A DNA stretch of 64,000 nt from Aplectana chamaeleonis (GCA_029168955.1 JAPDOI010001853.1:5001-69000), one strand, 5' to 3'. Positions 35,790-48,000 are shown, numbered from the stretch's first letter. Translations and numbers: made by a program. Notes: generated by a model from the sequence alone, not told the origin.

Positions 35790-36950
35790 TTGAGGACACT
35801 CGCTGATGCAATGCATTTCAGTTTAACAAACGATTCTATAATCAGCACCGTGGATTAGCATTGAGATTAAGGATAGCTCCTTTATTGGCGATAGTCTTCC
35901 TTGATCGCATCGAGCGGAGATTGTTGGCAACTGGGATACTATTTTATAGGCTTTACATTAATGATGTCTTTGTTATCGGTGACTTTCAGGCAGACTTGGA
36001 AGACACACTTCGTGCACTAAACACACAGGATCCATACATAACATTCACTGCTGAACAATCAGACGCAAGGGTTTCTTGCCTTTTTGAACACCAAGGTGAG
36101 GATCGATGCAGGAACGAGAGAAATAAGGTGGTACAAGAAGCCAACTTCTCGGAATATCCTACTCCATCCGAGAATCTGTCACTCAATATATGTCAAGGCC
36201 GGGGTTGTTCGCAACTTCATGACAACTAAGGACAAGATTTGTAAAAGTGATCTGAACACATTGATTTGATGGTTAAAAACATCTTCATCGAGAATGGATA
36301 CACAACGAGACATCTGCAAACGTGGAGGCTGCACGCCACTCTGGACGGCAGTCGGAGAAACTATGAGGCCTCTGCACAAACGGATGGATGAACACCGCAG
36401 GGCACTTAAAAATTCGGCGTCATATCCACTTCGCAGTTTCTCCAAACACAGAACACAGAAGCATACCCAAGAAGCTGCTCCATCATTTACAGTTACGGTT
36501 GAAAACGCTGTGGAACGGAAAATTCTAAAGACTGGAGATAAAGTGTTCATCACCCGAGATAAACAACAGAGAGTAATTGGGTGATATACTACAGCACATT
36601 GTATGAGGACAGGATCGCCATAGCTTTTTTTGGGTTACAGTAAGATTACTCCTAATCGCGGGGCAACTGCTATTTTAGACCGTATGTAATTTGCTTTGGT
36701 AATTGTACTTTATTGTGTCTGTGACCGGCGTGGGGTTTCGCCCATCTTCATCCGTACCGCAAAGCAGACTCTGGTCACCTAAATAGATTCAACATTGCGA
36801 AGTGCAACATTGACATGCTTTCTTTCAGGTCTGAAGAAGGTGCTACGCACCGAAAGCTTGTCGAAAAGCTTTTGCAGTCGTTTAAATTTTTTTAGAGCCT
36901 CATTCTTGAACTTTTGTAATAAACATTTCTAGAACATATACTGAACGTTT
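35790..36950 (+). pseudogene. Penelope-like retroelement, degenerate RT and GIY-YIG endonuclease
   Basis: Penelope-like elements carry an RT related to telomerase and often a GIY-YIG nuclease. Here the RT remnant reads RGLALRLRIAPLLAIVFLD (about 35850 on), then FYRLYINDVFVI, where the usual YxDD is YIND, so an active-site Asp is changed. A frameshift follows near 36080, then RIDAGTREIRWYKKPTSRN and another run to 36269. The nuclease remnant is VGETMRPLHKRMDEHRRAL at 36350-36404, and the frame ends at TGA 36582-36584. A non-coding 3' region with AATAAA (about 36920) follows. Frameshifts, stops and the missing RT N-terminal half make it inactive. Confidence 0.8.
36822..36880 (+). ncRNA. Possible hammerhead ribozyme core of the Penelope-like element
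   Basis: The sequence CTGAAGA, a GGTGC/GCACC hairpin with a 3-nt loop, then CGAAAGC at 36831-36858 resembles the hammerhead core (CUGANGA, stem II, GAAA). A GCTT/AAGC pair follows and could form stem III. Penelope-like elements are known to carry hammerheads in their terminal repeats, and this lies in the 3' region of one. One extra A before stem II and an unconvincing stem I leave it unproven; it may be a decayed copy. Confidence 0.4.
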
Positions 36951-37189
36951 TTCTTCGCTGTTGTTTCTTCACTATGTTTCCTCCAGACCAAACAATTCCA
37001 TTTTTAGGTCGAAGTCGAGTGTGATACTCATAGTGAAAACTGCCTTTGAATGGTAGGGTTCAGAGCTTAGTTTTTTAAGCTAGGATTTTTCCGGGTCCCT
37101 TATTTAAAACTTAAGTTAGTGCAGTTCAAAAACCCTAGTTCAGGTTCGTGGACTTAACAGTTTTTTAGACGTTTTTTCATTGTCTCCCG

Positions 37190-37620
37190 CTCTCTATGTA
37201 GCGGTCTTCGACGTTACTCCAAGACGGCGGAAGTTTGAACAGAAATTAAATCGACCACGCTGAACTCATATGTCCTACTCACGTGACTCCTAGTTTTGAA
37301 AATTGTCGACTTCCAGCGGGGCCACACCTGAGAAAGGCGTGATCCCGCGTACTGCAGCTGCCTTCGGCGTTCATCTGGGACGGTGAAAGTTTGTATACAG
37401 GGTAAGGCGACCACGCTGGACTCGAATATCTGATTCTCGTTACCCGTACTTTGCAAAATGTGCGACTTCTGGGGGGGGGGCACACCTGCCGCCAGGTGTG
37501 TGCACGTGCAGTGTAGCGCCCTCCAGCGTCCATATCATATGGTGAAAGTTTGTATACAGGGTAAGTCGACCTCTCTCAACTCAAATATCAACCCACGTAA
37601 CTCATAGAAATCCTTTGCAT
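37190..37620 (+). repeat. 160-bp satellite, about 2.6 units
   Basis: GTGAAAGTTTGTATACAGGG occurs at about 37382 and 37542, with a diverged copy near 37222, so the period is 160 nt. Each unit holds CGACCACGCTGGACTCGAAT and a GACTTC-G-run. Confidence 0.75.
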
Positions 37621-38178
37621 AAACCATTTAGCATTTAGTAGTCAAACTGCTTTAGACACTTTACACTGAGGATCCATATGTCTTGATAATCATTTTGGAA
37701 CAGCTTTACTGTGATTTCACCCTACACTTCCTAATTGAACTTCGCCACTCATAACTCAGTTGAAACAGCCTTTTAGCCAAATCGCAATGTATATTTGAAT
37801 TCCATGTGAAAATCTGCTCCTGATGGCTTCTACTCACACACAGACTGGTCCAACTAGTCTTCCTCAAAAGGTTAGACCCCCCCTCCGCAGCTCAGACCCC
37901 CGCTGTCGGGGACCACACCCGCGCAGAACCCTGACGCTGCAATCAGTATCTTATGGACAGTATCCTAGATCAGAAATGCAAGAGATTGCGACCCAGACTG
38001 TAAAGACGTCATGCTACTGCGGATTAAAAGCGAGTTTTTAACTTTGGAAGACACTGCTTGTATACCTCGGAACGCCTAGCGAGAATCAGACGGATTCGTC
38101 GCGAACTTTGACATGTGCCACGAATTTTCCATACAAAACGATTCCTCATCGGTTCAGTCTCATCCTCGGGACCCTCAC

Positions 38179-38525
38179 TAAGGCAGCGTCCACACGTCGC
38201 GAGAGCGGGCGCTCCCGCTGTTGTGCGCCTCTCGACGCTCCTCAACGCCGGAGCAGCCCGTGCCCGCAAATTAACACATGCAAACAACTCCTACCTCGTG
38301 TTGATTCGATTGAAAATGTTTGATCGGGTGATCAATCGCTCGAGTCGGCGCAACGGCTGATGATTTCCCACGGTTTTCAACTTCCGTGGAGAGATTATGG
38401 AAAACAAGGGCAGTAGTTTTGCCACAGGTTTAATGCCACCTGCTTTAGTGATGGAGCAGTAAGTGCTCACGATGACCATCGATTTTGCGTAGTCGCACGC
38501 TCTCGCCTCGTATGGACGGAGCCTA
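38179..38525 (+). mobile_element. TTAGGCAGCGTCC MITE, uninterrupted copy
   Basis: TAAGGCAGCGTCCACACGTC at the left and TCGTATGGACGGAGCCTA at the right form the terminal inverted repeat. Interior landmarks (TCGGGTGATCAATCGCTC; CCACCTGCTTTAGTGATGG) are shared with 20918-21588. Confidence 0.8.
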
Positions 38526-38809
38526 ACGTGTGTATTGTTATGTCGCATCGCGAAGTTGAGGATGCGAGTCCCGTCGAGATTACCAGCATCGCAAAGTTGA
38601 TACTGCTCCTATGCAATTATCACAAGAGAACACGGCAATTGTTCTATGGACACATGCAATAGCAACCCATCCGCTCCCCGTTAGATTTTTACAGGAAATT
38701 CTGGAACACACCTTCTCCGTCATTATGAGGACCTTAGAAACAGCATTCACGATCATGTCTGGCCTCGATATTTGCCCGATAACTGGCCAACCGAGCCTCC
38801 ATTTACTGT

Positions 38810-39345
38810 CCTTATCGGAACGATATTCTGTTCCGCAGTTGCAGACAACCTTTGGTATGGTTTGTATCTTGTCTCCAGGAAGCCGCGTTGTAGCTTTTAT
38901 CTCGCTATCTTGGCAGCGGAGCGGTTTTTTCTCTATTTCTACCACTGTGTTCTCTTAGAAACGACCGCTATACTTTCATGATAACGCAATCATAGCAGCG
39001 TCGCGGCTACCCCCATCCATTGATCGACGACGTCCTCTATAAAAATCGTAATTCTCATCACTCATGGCGCGAACGGCGCGGGCCCAGCTTCTCCCTCCTT
39101 CTGTCATGCGCTCTTTCGCTGTCTCTAACCTCCGCTCCGCACCAGCACGCGTGAGATTTTTGCGGTTCTACAGGCTGTACGCTCGTTAGGGATAGCTTTG
39201 CATCTCGAAGACGTTAGAGACCGCGTTCTGGCAGAATATGTAATCGCTTCGCAAGCCCGTGGTCCTATCACGACTATCTTAGAGCTGCGTGCTTCATCAG
39301 CGGTTGTCTGCAACTCTGAGCAGATATTTCGTCCCATTGAACGCA
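38810..39345. repeat. Decayed copy of the GTCCGC foldback family, arms pushed apart
   Basis: CTGTCCTTATCGGAACGATA plus CCGCAGTTGCAGACAA at 38811-38850 and the mirrored CGGTTGTCTGCAACTCTGAGC at 39300-39320 have the family's arms. About 400 bp of unrelated sequence lies between them, so something was inserted or the loop diverged. Confidence 0.45.
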
Positions 39346-39871
39346 AAGTTCGCTATAAAAACGGCTGTTGTGCTATCTTCATGTGAAGGCAGATCTGGCC
39401 ATCAAAAACGTGGAAATAAGTGAAAGGTTGTAGAAAAGGCGCTCAGGAACAAGTTATTTCTTAGTGACAGCCCACCTCCAGTTTTAGAGATTTCTATAAA
39501 ATCATGTTTTGTGAACATTTATCTTGCTCCTAAAGTAATTTTGAGCACTTCTGGAGACCTTTGCTTTCACACCTGACATACAACAAAGTCTCAGCAAAGT
39601 ACACGCGCGAAAAATAATGTAGGAAGTTGTAACGAACTACGAGGCTTGTAGTCAAGTTTAGGGTAGGCGAATACACCGGGCATGAGGTCTGGGACAATCG
39701 TAAATAATTCGCAGTTTGCCGGCAGCGAACGTGTCTCTTTTGTCTAAACGTCATTATCAGCAGGTATATTTCGCTATCATCAATAGCCGCAACTGATTAA
39801 GAGTCAACATGGAAATTTCTTTAGGATTGTCACAGAGTTTATGTACCGACCGGATCGGTGTGGGTGGTGCT

Positions 39872-40012
39872 CGTGGTGTTTCCCCACAGCAGAAGAAGCG
39901 GGGAAACGGGGAAGGAGCGAAGTATGTATGCGATTAGACGAGGGCCATGTTTCGTCCAAACACTCACGTCGCTCCTCACCCTTTCCCCGCCTCTACTTCT
40001 GCTGGGAAATAC
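39872..40012. repeat. Imperfect foldback
   Basis: TTTCCCCACAGCAGAAGAAGCGG is mirrored by CTACTTCTGCTGGGAAA, and GGGGAAGGAGCGA by CGCTCCTCACCC. The arms are about 45 bp. Confidence 0.6.
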
Positions 40013-40020
40013 CTGGCGTG

Positions 40021-41661
40021 AAATTCCGGTGCAGATGCGGGACACCTCTGTTGCGACACACGTTGCAAGTAAAATCTTCCTGACCACGGGAATCGAAATG
40101 GGATCATGGGGTCAATCTTGGTCCCAGCACGAATATCATCCAGACGCTTGCTGCCATCTGGTTGAAAACTTTTTTTTTCAATGCGGCGAAGAATTCGTTT
40201 TCTTCGGTGAAGCATTCCCGGTTTAGCATATTCTGTCACGCTAAACGCACGAAATTGGCATGCGGTGAGATTTAATTACTTTTGTGGAGAAACTTTGCAG
40301 AGGGTTCCGTGAGGGTTTCCCGCAATATTACCCTATTTTGAGGACCCATTTGCGCGAAAAATTTGGGAGAAAAAAAACGGATTCTCGTCTTTACTAATTA
40401 TTAATTATAAATAAGGGTGAGCCATATGTACTTTCTGGGATCAACTGTACAAACGGAACAATTTTAATTTTATTATACAGGTGCTTTTACACATTTGAAC
40501 CACAAAACGTATCACAAATTTTACACGACGCAACCTGAGGTAGGTGACTTTCAGTCATTCAGACAGGTAAAGTCTACCGAACAAACGGCACAATGCCCAC
40601 TAGAGGACGATTTACAGAAAATAGCGGAGAAGCAGCCAATCACATGTCTTGTACCCGTCGTTGCTGATACTCGAAAGCACGGCAATACTCGAATTTTGCA
40701 CCTTTCAGGAAATTTGCTGGATCAAGCGGCTCGCATTCGCCAGAACATGTTCTCGGATAGCAGAGGAATGTGATGTGACGAACGTCGATCAGTGACGTCA
40801 TTTGGAAAACGGCGTAAGCGAGGATGATCACATACTCCATCACAGCGTAAACACGCGGTACTGAAAATGCAGTAAGTTAAAGGCATCGTACGCACAGAAA
40901 ACCGTAAATTATTTTTTTATGTTTTTGTGTAGCTTGGCCTCTATAGTGAACGAAAATGTCGAAGGGACCCATGAAAGACCTTTAGCTCAGTGAATGAAAA
41001 ACGGGGTGTGCGTTCGTTATTGAACGAAGATACAAAACCCTTCTCACTGTTGGGGTGCAAGAAGCGAAATAGAGGAAAAAGAGACCCTAAAAAAAGATTC
41101 CAACGCAAAACTATCAGTCGAAGTATGTGCTCCGAAATATGTTCCCCGTGATAACTATATAATTCAAATTTGGGAAATCACTTAATTGGCAGATACCAAA
41201 CAGTCTCGGGCCGACCACAGGAGAACAGTTTGGAGAATTTAAAGAAATCTGGATGTTCAAGATCACTTTGTTTTTTTTTTATCTAAAATGTTATAGTCCA
41301 CAGCGATGGAATTAGGACCTGGTGCGGATTGCGCTCTTCCTAACATATGGTAATCGTATTCATTTTAGTTTGACGCATGGGCGAGGCGGCTGGCCGTGCG
41401 GTGTTGGCCGTAACACAGCCCAATGGGATTTCGATCGTGCGTGCGGTGATCTACCGTCACAGCCCCGTCAATTCGTCAGACTAAAATTATTACGTAGTCT
41501 GATTGTGTTATCACTCATTATATCGAAATAATTGAGATTGGTCGGTGAGTTTTTGTTTCCTCTCTCACATTTTCACCAGTTTTTATTGCTTTCACAGATC
41601 CAGTCGTATCGGTGAGAACACATTCGGAAAAATGAGTGACACCACCAACAAACTACCGTAT
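40021..41661. other. No gene recognised; one partial MITE end
   Basis: AGTTAAAGGCATCGTACGC near 40873 is a MITE terminus. At 41340-41490 a loose inverted repeat (TTTTAGTTTGACGC / TCAGACTAAAA) encloses GGCTGGCCGTGCGGTGTTGG, which recurs inverted near 45880-45900. The frame at 40495-40773 lacks features. Confidence 0.4.
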
Positions 41662-42247
41662 GTTAAGCCCCGGTCAGAGTTGGTGCTATTCGCATCTGTA
41701 ACCCACCGACACCCCCCCCCCCCAACACCCTCCAACACCCACCCGGTCGATATCTATGAGTAAAATGATGGGGTGAGGTTGAGAAAATCTCCCGGTGTAT
41801 CCGACTAATGTCAACGGAAGTGATGACGATGATTACGTGGCCAACAGGATTGCACCTGTTCAGAGAAATAGTGAAGGAGAGTATAATGAAGAAACGGAGG
41901 TAGCAGAGTCGATAGCTTTCTAGTGATACGCAATGTTTGACCGCGTCGGATACACCGGGTGACTTTCTCAACCTTACTCCATCCTTTTAATCATACGTAT
42001 CGACCGGGCTGGTGTCGGGGGGTGTTGGTGGGTTTTGAGGGGTGTCGGCGGGATACACCGGGTGATTTTCTCAGCTTCAACTCACCACGTGTTTCATACG
42101 TATCGATCGGGCTGGTGTTGGCGGGTGTTTGTGGGTGCTGGGGGTGTCGGTGTACGCCGGGTGGTTTTTGCATCCCATTTCCATTGCTTTCTGTGTGTAT
42201 CGACCGGGCTGGATACGTCGGCTCATCCAACTATGACCGGGGCCTTA
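41662..42247. mobile_element. Element with TTAAGCCCCGGTCAGAGTTGG termini and internal GGTGT repeats
   Basis: TTAAGCCCCGGTCAGAGTTGG at the left is mirrored by CCAACTATGACCGGGGCCTTA at the right. The interior is a minisatellite of GACCGGGCTGGTGTCGG and GATACACCGGGTGATTTTCT units in both orientations, which produces spurious frames on both strands. Confidence 0.75.
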
Positions 42248-43122
42248 GGAGTCCGCAACCTCACCAGGGGTCGTATTCGCCATCAACCCGCCAGGGAGTC
42301 GAAAGGTAGATGAGGTGAAATTTCGGTAAAAAATGCGCGCTCCACGGCCACCTCTCGCCTCCTTGGCTTCCCTCGCGACCGCCGGAACTTTTCGAATCGC
42401 ATAGCTGAAGAATGGCCGCTTCGCGATGGAATCTTCATCTTTTTGCAGTGATATCGATACGTGACACAGTTTGCATTTCCATCTTACATGGTGTAAGATG
42501 GGTTGATCTGCTCCTCTGCCGCGCGCGGGAATCATTTCGCAACAGTGTCAACAGCCTAGAACATGATGCGCAATTTTTCACTAACTTCTGAAGCCCTCAG
42601 AAAACTGCTTATTTAAAACTCACAAATTAACTAGGGTTACTGTCGAATTTCCGCTCAGAATTGACGAATTAACATACTGAGATATTTTTGATTTATATCA
42701 AATCTACCCTCAATTATCGGCCCTCAAGAAGTCGCGATAACCGTTTGAATACCGTCATAAAATATCCAGAATTCAGAAAAGGGCGATATAGTGTCGGGAT
42801 AAACTTTGAAACCATGCATAAATCTCAAAAAAGTGGTAATCCGCCTTAATTTTCTTTATTGTAGAGCTAGTTATGTACCTTCCTAGCTCTGAATCACAGA
42901 AAGAATCAATAGCGAAGATATTTATCGAATTTCAGCACCAGTGCTGCACTGTGAAGGTTAAAGGTGCGTCGCCCCCGCGGTTGGTCCCGCCGCGACCAGG
43001 AGCCAAAAGGTCAAGCTCAGTAAGCAACAACCCCCCCCCCCCATTTCCCTTCGACTTCCCTCGGCGGATTGTTGGCGAATACGACCCCAGCTCCTACTTC
43101 CGTTGCTGTAGACTATACGTAA

Positions 43123-43648
43123 ATGAGCCAAGCTATTCGACAACAATACCATTCATTTCCCAACTACTCGCAGTCGTATTATCACAATCGTAGATGCAAA
43201 GCGATTGTTTTTCGGAACATTGTGGTGAGCGCAAAGTGCGCGAAGCGCACACCGATTTTTCTTCGAATCGCTATCGCGCAACAAGGTGATTCTAGAACCG
43301 AGGTTAAGAGGGATCGTAGAAAAACCAATTTTTCTGCATTGGATAGAGCTTGAAAAGTTTAATATGCTCCCGCGGACTGGTCCGGAATGGTTACTTGAGA
43401 TTCGACAAAACCGGTCGAAACCACATGGTTTTGGTCAAAGGGTGTTCATCTTCTTTTCTTTTTTTCAGCTGGCGTTCACGACCTTGTTTGGAACACTTAT
43501 CGTTGAGCTGGAAAGCTCATTTCTGGCCAGGAAGCTGGTTATAATTGCACCTAGCTCCTGTCAAGTTTTGAAGTCGGTAGCTCAAATTTTGCGGAACTTC
43601 AAAATTGAGGGTCAAGACAGGCAAAAATCTGCATACATGTTATTATAA
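43123..43648 (+). CDS. Candidate two-exon gene, unknown product
   Basis: An ATG at 43123 starts 34 codons (MSQAIRQQYHSFPNYSQSYY and on, rich in Ser/Tyr/Gln) ending at 43224 before GTGAGC. A very strong acceptor (polypyrimidine plus TTTCAG, ends about 43468) opens a phase-0 exon with a hydrophobic start (LAFTTLFGTLIVELESSFLA) and a TAA at 43646. The joined product would be about 93 residues with one possible membrane segment. No family is recognised, and the intron would be about 244 nt. Splice-site quality is the only support. Confidence 0.2.
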
Positions 43649-43923
43649 ACAATTCAAAGTTTACTCACTCTTAAGAGTGAACTAATGAAAAACACGAACA
43701 CGTTACTAATAGGCTTCCGCCAAGGATTGTGCTCTCCATGAGAGTGTGTAACGCTTAAATCATTACGACGAGATATTGGTAGTACTTTTCTGAACGTCGC
43801 AGGGTATGACTCAGGAGTGCGCAGGACGCCGTAGAAAGCATGCAGGACATCAGTGGGAGGGACGTGCGGATGACTGTAAGTAGAAGGCTTGCCGGGCTAA
43901 TCGCTGGACGATTTGAACTTATA

Positions 43924-44185
43924 GGTCAGATCGATGGCAGCCGTTGCAGTTTTGGTCGGATCGCGGGCTATACTCGAAACGGCGGTCGAATCGTGGGAGT
44001 GTTTGACTCCCAAGATTCGACCGGCGTTTCGAGTGTAACCGGCGATCCGACCGCCGTTTCGAGTGTAGCCGGCGATCCGACCGACGAATCAAGCGTGCAA
44101 AAGACACGACGGGCTGATTGAGTGAAAATGTTGACGCGTCGGTCAAATCGAAGGCAGCCATTGAAGTTTGGGTCGGATTGCAGGA
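43924..44185 (+). repeat. Direct 43-bp repeat around a short 30-bp tandem array
   Basis: GATCGATGGCAGCCGTTGCAG at 43929 and AATCGAAGGCAGCCATTGAAG at 44145 are direct copies. Between them GCGATCCGACCGCCGTTTCG units of 30 bp repeat about three times (44025-44095). Confidence 0.65.
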
Positions 44186-44304
44186 AGCAGTGGAGCAGCG
44201 TTTTCAGGCCGGGCTCATCCCAGGACGATGACGGTCGGATCGCGGGATGCGTGTTGTTTGGCCTGCCATGCGTATTCGATCCGACTCATGTTACTGTCTG
44301 AGTA

Positions 44305-44456
44305 CATAACGTCGGCATGAATCGTGAAGAGACTTCGCGTACACTGTTGAAGGTTGGCGCAAGCTCGGAGCCATTTGCTATAGCTTAGGTGCACCGAGTT
44401 TGCACCAACCTTCAACAGTGGACGCGAAGTCCCTTCACGATCCATGCCGATGTTAT
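44305..44456. mobile_element. ATAACGTCGGCATGAATCG foldback
   Basis: ATAACGTCGGCATGA is mirrored by ATGCCGATGTTAT, and ACTGTTGAAGGTTGG by CCAACCTTCAACAGT. The arms are about 65 bp with a small loop. It borders the candidate last exon of the PGAP2-like gene. Confidence 0.8.
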
Positions 44457-44515
44457 ATAAGCACCAATCAGGGAGGTCAATGAACAGAGCTAAATGAACG
44501 GCCCACATAGATAAT
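44456..44515 (-). CDS. Candidate last exon of the PGAP2-like gene
   Basis: After a pyrimidine-rich stretch ending in CAACAG, the minus strand at 44515 reads LSMWAVHLALFIDLPDW. This resembles the final PGAP2 helix (NMAFH motif followed by hydrophobic residues and an Asp). The frame needs two left-over bases, whereas the exon ending at 45074 supplies one, so an intervening small exon, a different splice site or coincidence must be invoked. The reading runs directly into the foldback at 44305-44456, so any native stop codon could lie in or beyond it. Confidence 0.25.
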
Positions 44516-44694
44516 CTGTTGGACGTGAAAAGTAGAGCGGGAAAGTTAAATGACATCAGAAAACCAAAGTAGTCCGCCAGTTATGCGCCGGTCAGACATG
44601 CGATTACATTCTGATCACCGCTAGTTCTTGACTGCGAGTCAAAGTCATATTACTACCACCCCAGATATGTGTTCAGCAGTAATGTTGTACAATT

Positions 44695-44985
44695 TCAAAA
44701 AAAAAGTCGAACGAATGAAAATTAAAAATTTTTCGTTGGAAACATTTTTCCAACGATCGAAAAATGAGAAAAAAAATCGTTCAAAAACTTTTCGAACGTA
44801 CGAAAAATGAAAAAAAAAAACTTCGAAAAATTTAGAACGAACGAAGACCCAAAAGTCTTCTTTCGAAATAGTTTCGAACAAACGGAGAATTTAAAAAATT
44901 CGTTCGACGAATTTTCGAACGGATGAAAACAAACGGAAAGAATTTCGAAAAATCTTTCGAAATTTTCCCGAAATTCTCGTTCATG
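44695..44985. repeat. TTCGAACGAACGAAAAAT array
   Basis: Degenerate units built on TTCGAACG in both orientations across 290 bp, resembling a hAT subterminal array, in the region after the last confirmed PGAP2-like exon. It yields the Phe/Lys-rich frames on both strands. Confidence 0.6.
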
Positions 44986-45073
44986 TACAAATACAATCTG
45001 TAGTTAGGACGAAACGGAGGCATTGTAATCTGCATAGTAATATCGTCTATCTTTCGTCTGGATGACAACTTAC

Positions 45074-48000
45074 TATAAGAGTAACAGATCGGGTAGGAAA
45101 TCGCGGAGTGGTTGTGCTGGAAGTATTGTGGTGCCAAGTAACAAAACGCACAAGCGGCACAAATCTTCATTACGGCGGAAAGATGATCCAATCTCTGCAA
45201 ATCAAACGTACAGTAGAAGATTTGAAAGTGAGTCTAAGTAGATAGCTTCTACCTCTTGAGAGCTTTTGCTGTAGGAGTACTGCACTGCCGACGTCATGAC
45301 CATGTTCATTCCTGCGGCCATTACAAACACGATTTTCGAAAACCTATTTACTTCTGAAAACGCCAGCGATTAAAGATATTGAACTTCAAATAAAATTGGA
45401 AAGCGAAACCATGCCTGGAAAGTCGAAATGCACTGTTATAATGCTGAAAAGGGCCAAACTGAACACCTCCAGGAAAGTGAGAAGAGGTAGGACATCTATA
45501 GAGACCCGAAAAAAGAACGGGAGTTGCTCGTATTCTGCACGGAGATTAACGCTGAAATAAGAATAGTTATCAAATCCGAACTCGTTTGCGATTTAGACGA
45601 CACATTTCACTCTGGGGTTTCTCAACAAAACAAAATGCATGCTTGAATACGTCAAGTTTTTACCTACAACTGCCATTCCTGATAATTATGTCTTTACAAG
45701 TGCAGTTCGCTCATAGTAAATTCGAAACCGAAGAAGCTGTTAGGTGGCACATTTTTTCTTTGATATCTTACTAGGCAGGCATTTTAGAGTTCACCTAATA
45801 ATTTATTCTGATGAATGGATGGGGATGCGACTATGGATCGCCGCGCGCGAATCGAAATCCCATTGTCTAGTGATGCCGCCAACACCGTAAGGCCAGCCGC
45901 CTGGTCCAAAATCGAACACGGAAACCATATGTGAGTGAGCGTCTACCTCACCTCATTACTAACCCCCCCCCCAAAAAAAAACAAAGATATTTTTTAATAG
46001 GCACGAAACCGAAGAAACCCTAGGACTAATATGGATTACCTCTCAAAGTGAATGTATTCGGGTTTGATGCCAATCGTCATTGCGTTTCTCCGCCGAAAAT
46101 CAGAAAAGACTTCTCGGTGCTTTGTGCTGATCAAAAGGTAGCCAGATTCGGAGCAAAAAATGAATGACGCTACACATCCGGCTCATTTCAGACCAGTTGT
46201 ACCAAGTTTATGAAGTAATGCTCTGAAGGCTCATGGCCCTATACCGATCACTTTACCAGGAAAAACCAAATTTAGGATGCACCTGCAAGAAAAGAGCGAC
46301 AGCACTCAATTATAACAATGACAGTAAGTGTATTATAACAAATATTCCTTCTGATAGTTCACACTTACGAGACCACGCGCTCCAGGTTGATCAATTAAGT
46401 GGGGTGTACTGCAGTTCTCCCGCCGCAACGAGGCGACATCCTCAGAAATCCGCCACATTCAATGCGCGTCGAATATGCATTCAACTCGAGTGACCACACC
46501 CATCTAAAGGCTCTATCACAGGAGCACGTGCTCCAAACAGCAGCACGTGCTACGAAATTTCATAGCAGGAAAATGTGCCGCAAAATTCAATCGCAGGAGT
46601 ACGTGCTGCAAGGTAGTCCAGCGCTATCATAGCAGCACACAGACGCGACGCGGCTGGCACACCGACGTGCGACGCGGCCAGCTCGCCGTGCACCATCTGG
46701 AGCCGTCGAGGCCTCTAGCGGCCGGCCGGGCGAAGTACCGCAAACTTGGGTAATTGAACCGGCAAAGATGCCGACCTCTCAGTTCCGTCTCAGGAGTGCA
46801 TCGTATACTTTCCTTTTTTGAATAATCGTTTTGACATTGCGTTGAATGTGTATCATGCACGCATTGGACGGTTAGTTGTTGGGGAACGTGCTGTAATTTG
46901 AAACGCAGTAGGAGGACGTGCTCCCCTGGCAGCACGTTCCCTGACTGTGCTCGAAACCACCTCGTCTTCGAGTTGAATGCATATTCGACACGCATTGAAT
47001 GCGGCGATTGTCTGAGTCGTCGCGAGCGGTGGATGGGCGCGGAAAGCGATGTTCCACAGTGCTCATATTCCATATTTATCGATGCGAGGATTAATCACGC
47101 CTTATCTCAAGATCTTTTCCGCAATGATAATTAGTCCGGCGCGGTGTTACGATATTCCTAAGGGTAAACAACGGGTAAACAAAGCAGTGAATAGAAAAAA
47201 TTTCGATGACAACAGTGGGCCGGAAGATTCATCTGCGATCGGGGTTTGAATAAACAATGCCGTGCACGATAACGTGCTCCAATTGTAGTAGGCATGACAT
47301 GGGAAACTCGTTCGTATCTCGTAGCGGCGCGACGATCTTGTCCTTATCGGGAGAACTGCTGGTCTCCCAATTAAGTGGGTGACATAAATGGACAAGCAGT
47401 CGCGCTGAGAAATATTGCCGCGACTCGTCCGCGACTGCCCCGTGACCCTCGACCCCCCCGCGACTCCCCCGCAACTCTTCCACGACTTTACCGTAAGTTT
47501 GTAAGTGACAAATCGCCCGCGACTCCTCCGGCTAACCGGAGGAGTCGCGACCGAGTCGTGGAGGAGTCGCGGAGAAAATTCTCAGAGCAGGTGCGAACCT
47601 CTTCGATTGGTCTGAAGCGTCGGCCTACGGCTTACTTGCAGTCCGCTCCCCAGCTAATTACACCTGAACGCCCCCCCATCCCGGCGAAGTTTCAGCAGAA
47701 TATGAAACGTAGATTTGCGGCTACCCTACTGCGGCCAAAAGAATTTCGATAAAATGGATTCAATCGTAAAACAGATTCTTTTTCAAAGCCCCAAATTATC
47801 CCCTGCGCACAATTTTAGCAAAGACTAATGCTTGGTCCTCTACGATTACCTATCCTTACACTCTTTTTGGAAAACGACATCAGGCTCGTGACCGAGATGC
47901 TAGTGTAATGACTTCAAACACCCAAAATGCTTGCCTGTATTGATAAGTATGTACAGGTGATAGGTTTATGTACAAAGAATTGACTCGCATACAGCAAAAC

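Noticed and set aside
38580..38958. Overlapping frames of about 120 codons on both strands
   Set aside because: They overlap the arms of a decayed foldback family, and neither has recognisable motifs.
47375..47752. Arg/Pro-rich frame of 125 codons
   Set aside because: Its first half is the CGCGACTC repeat cluster, and the rest lacks a family or splice pair.
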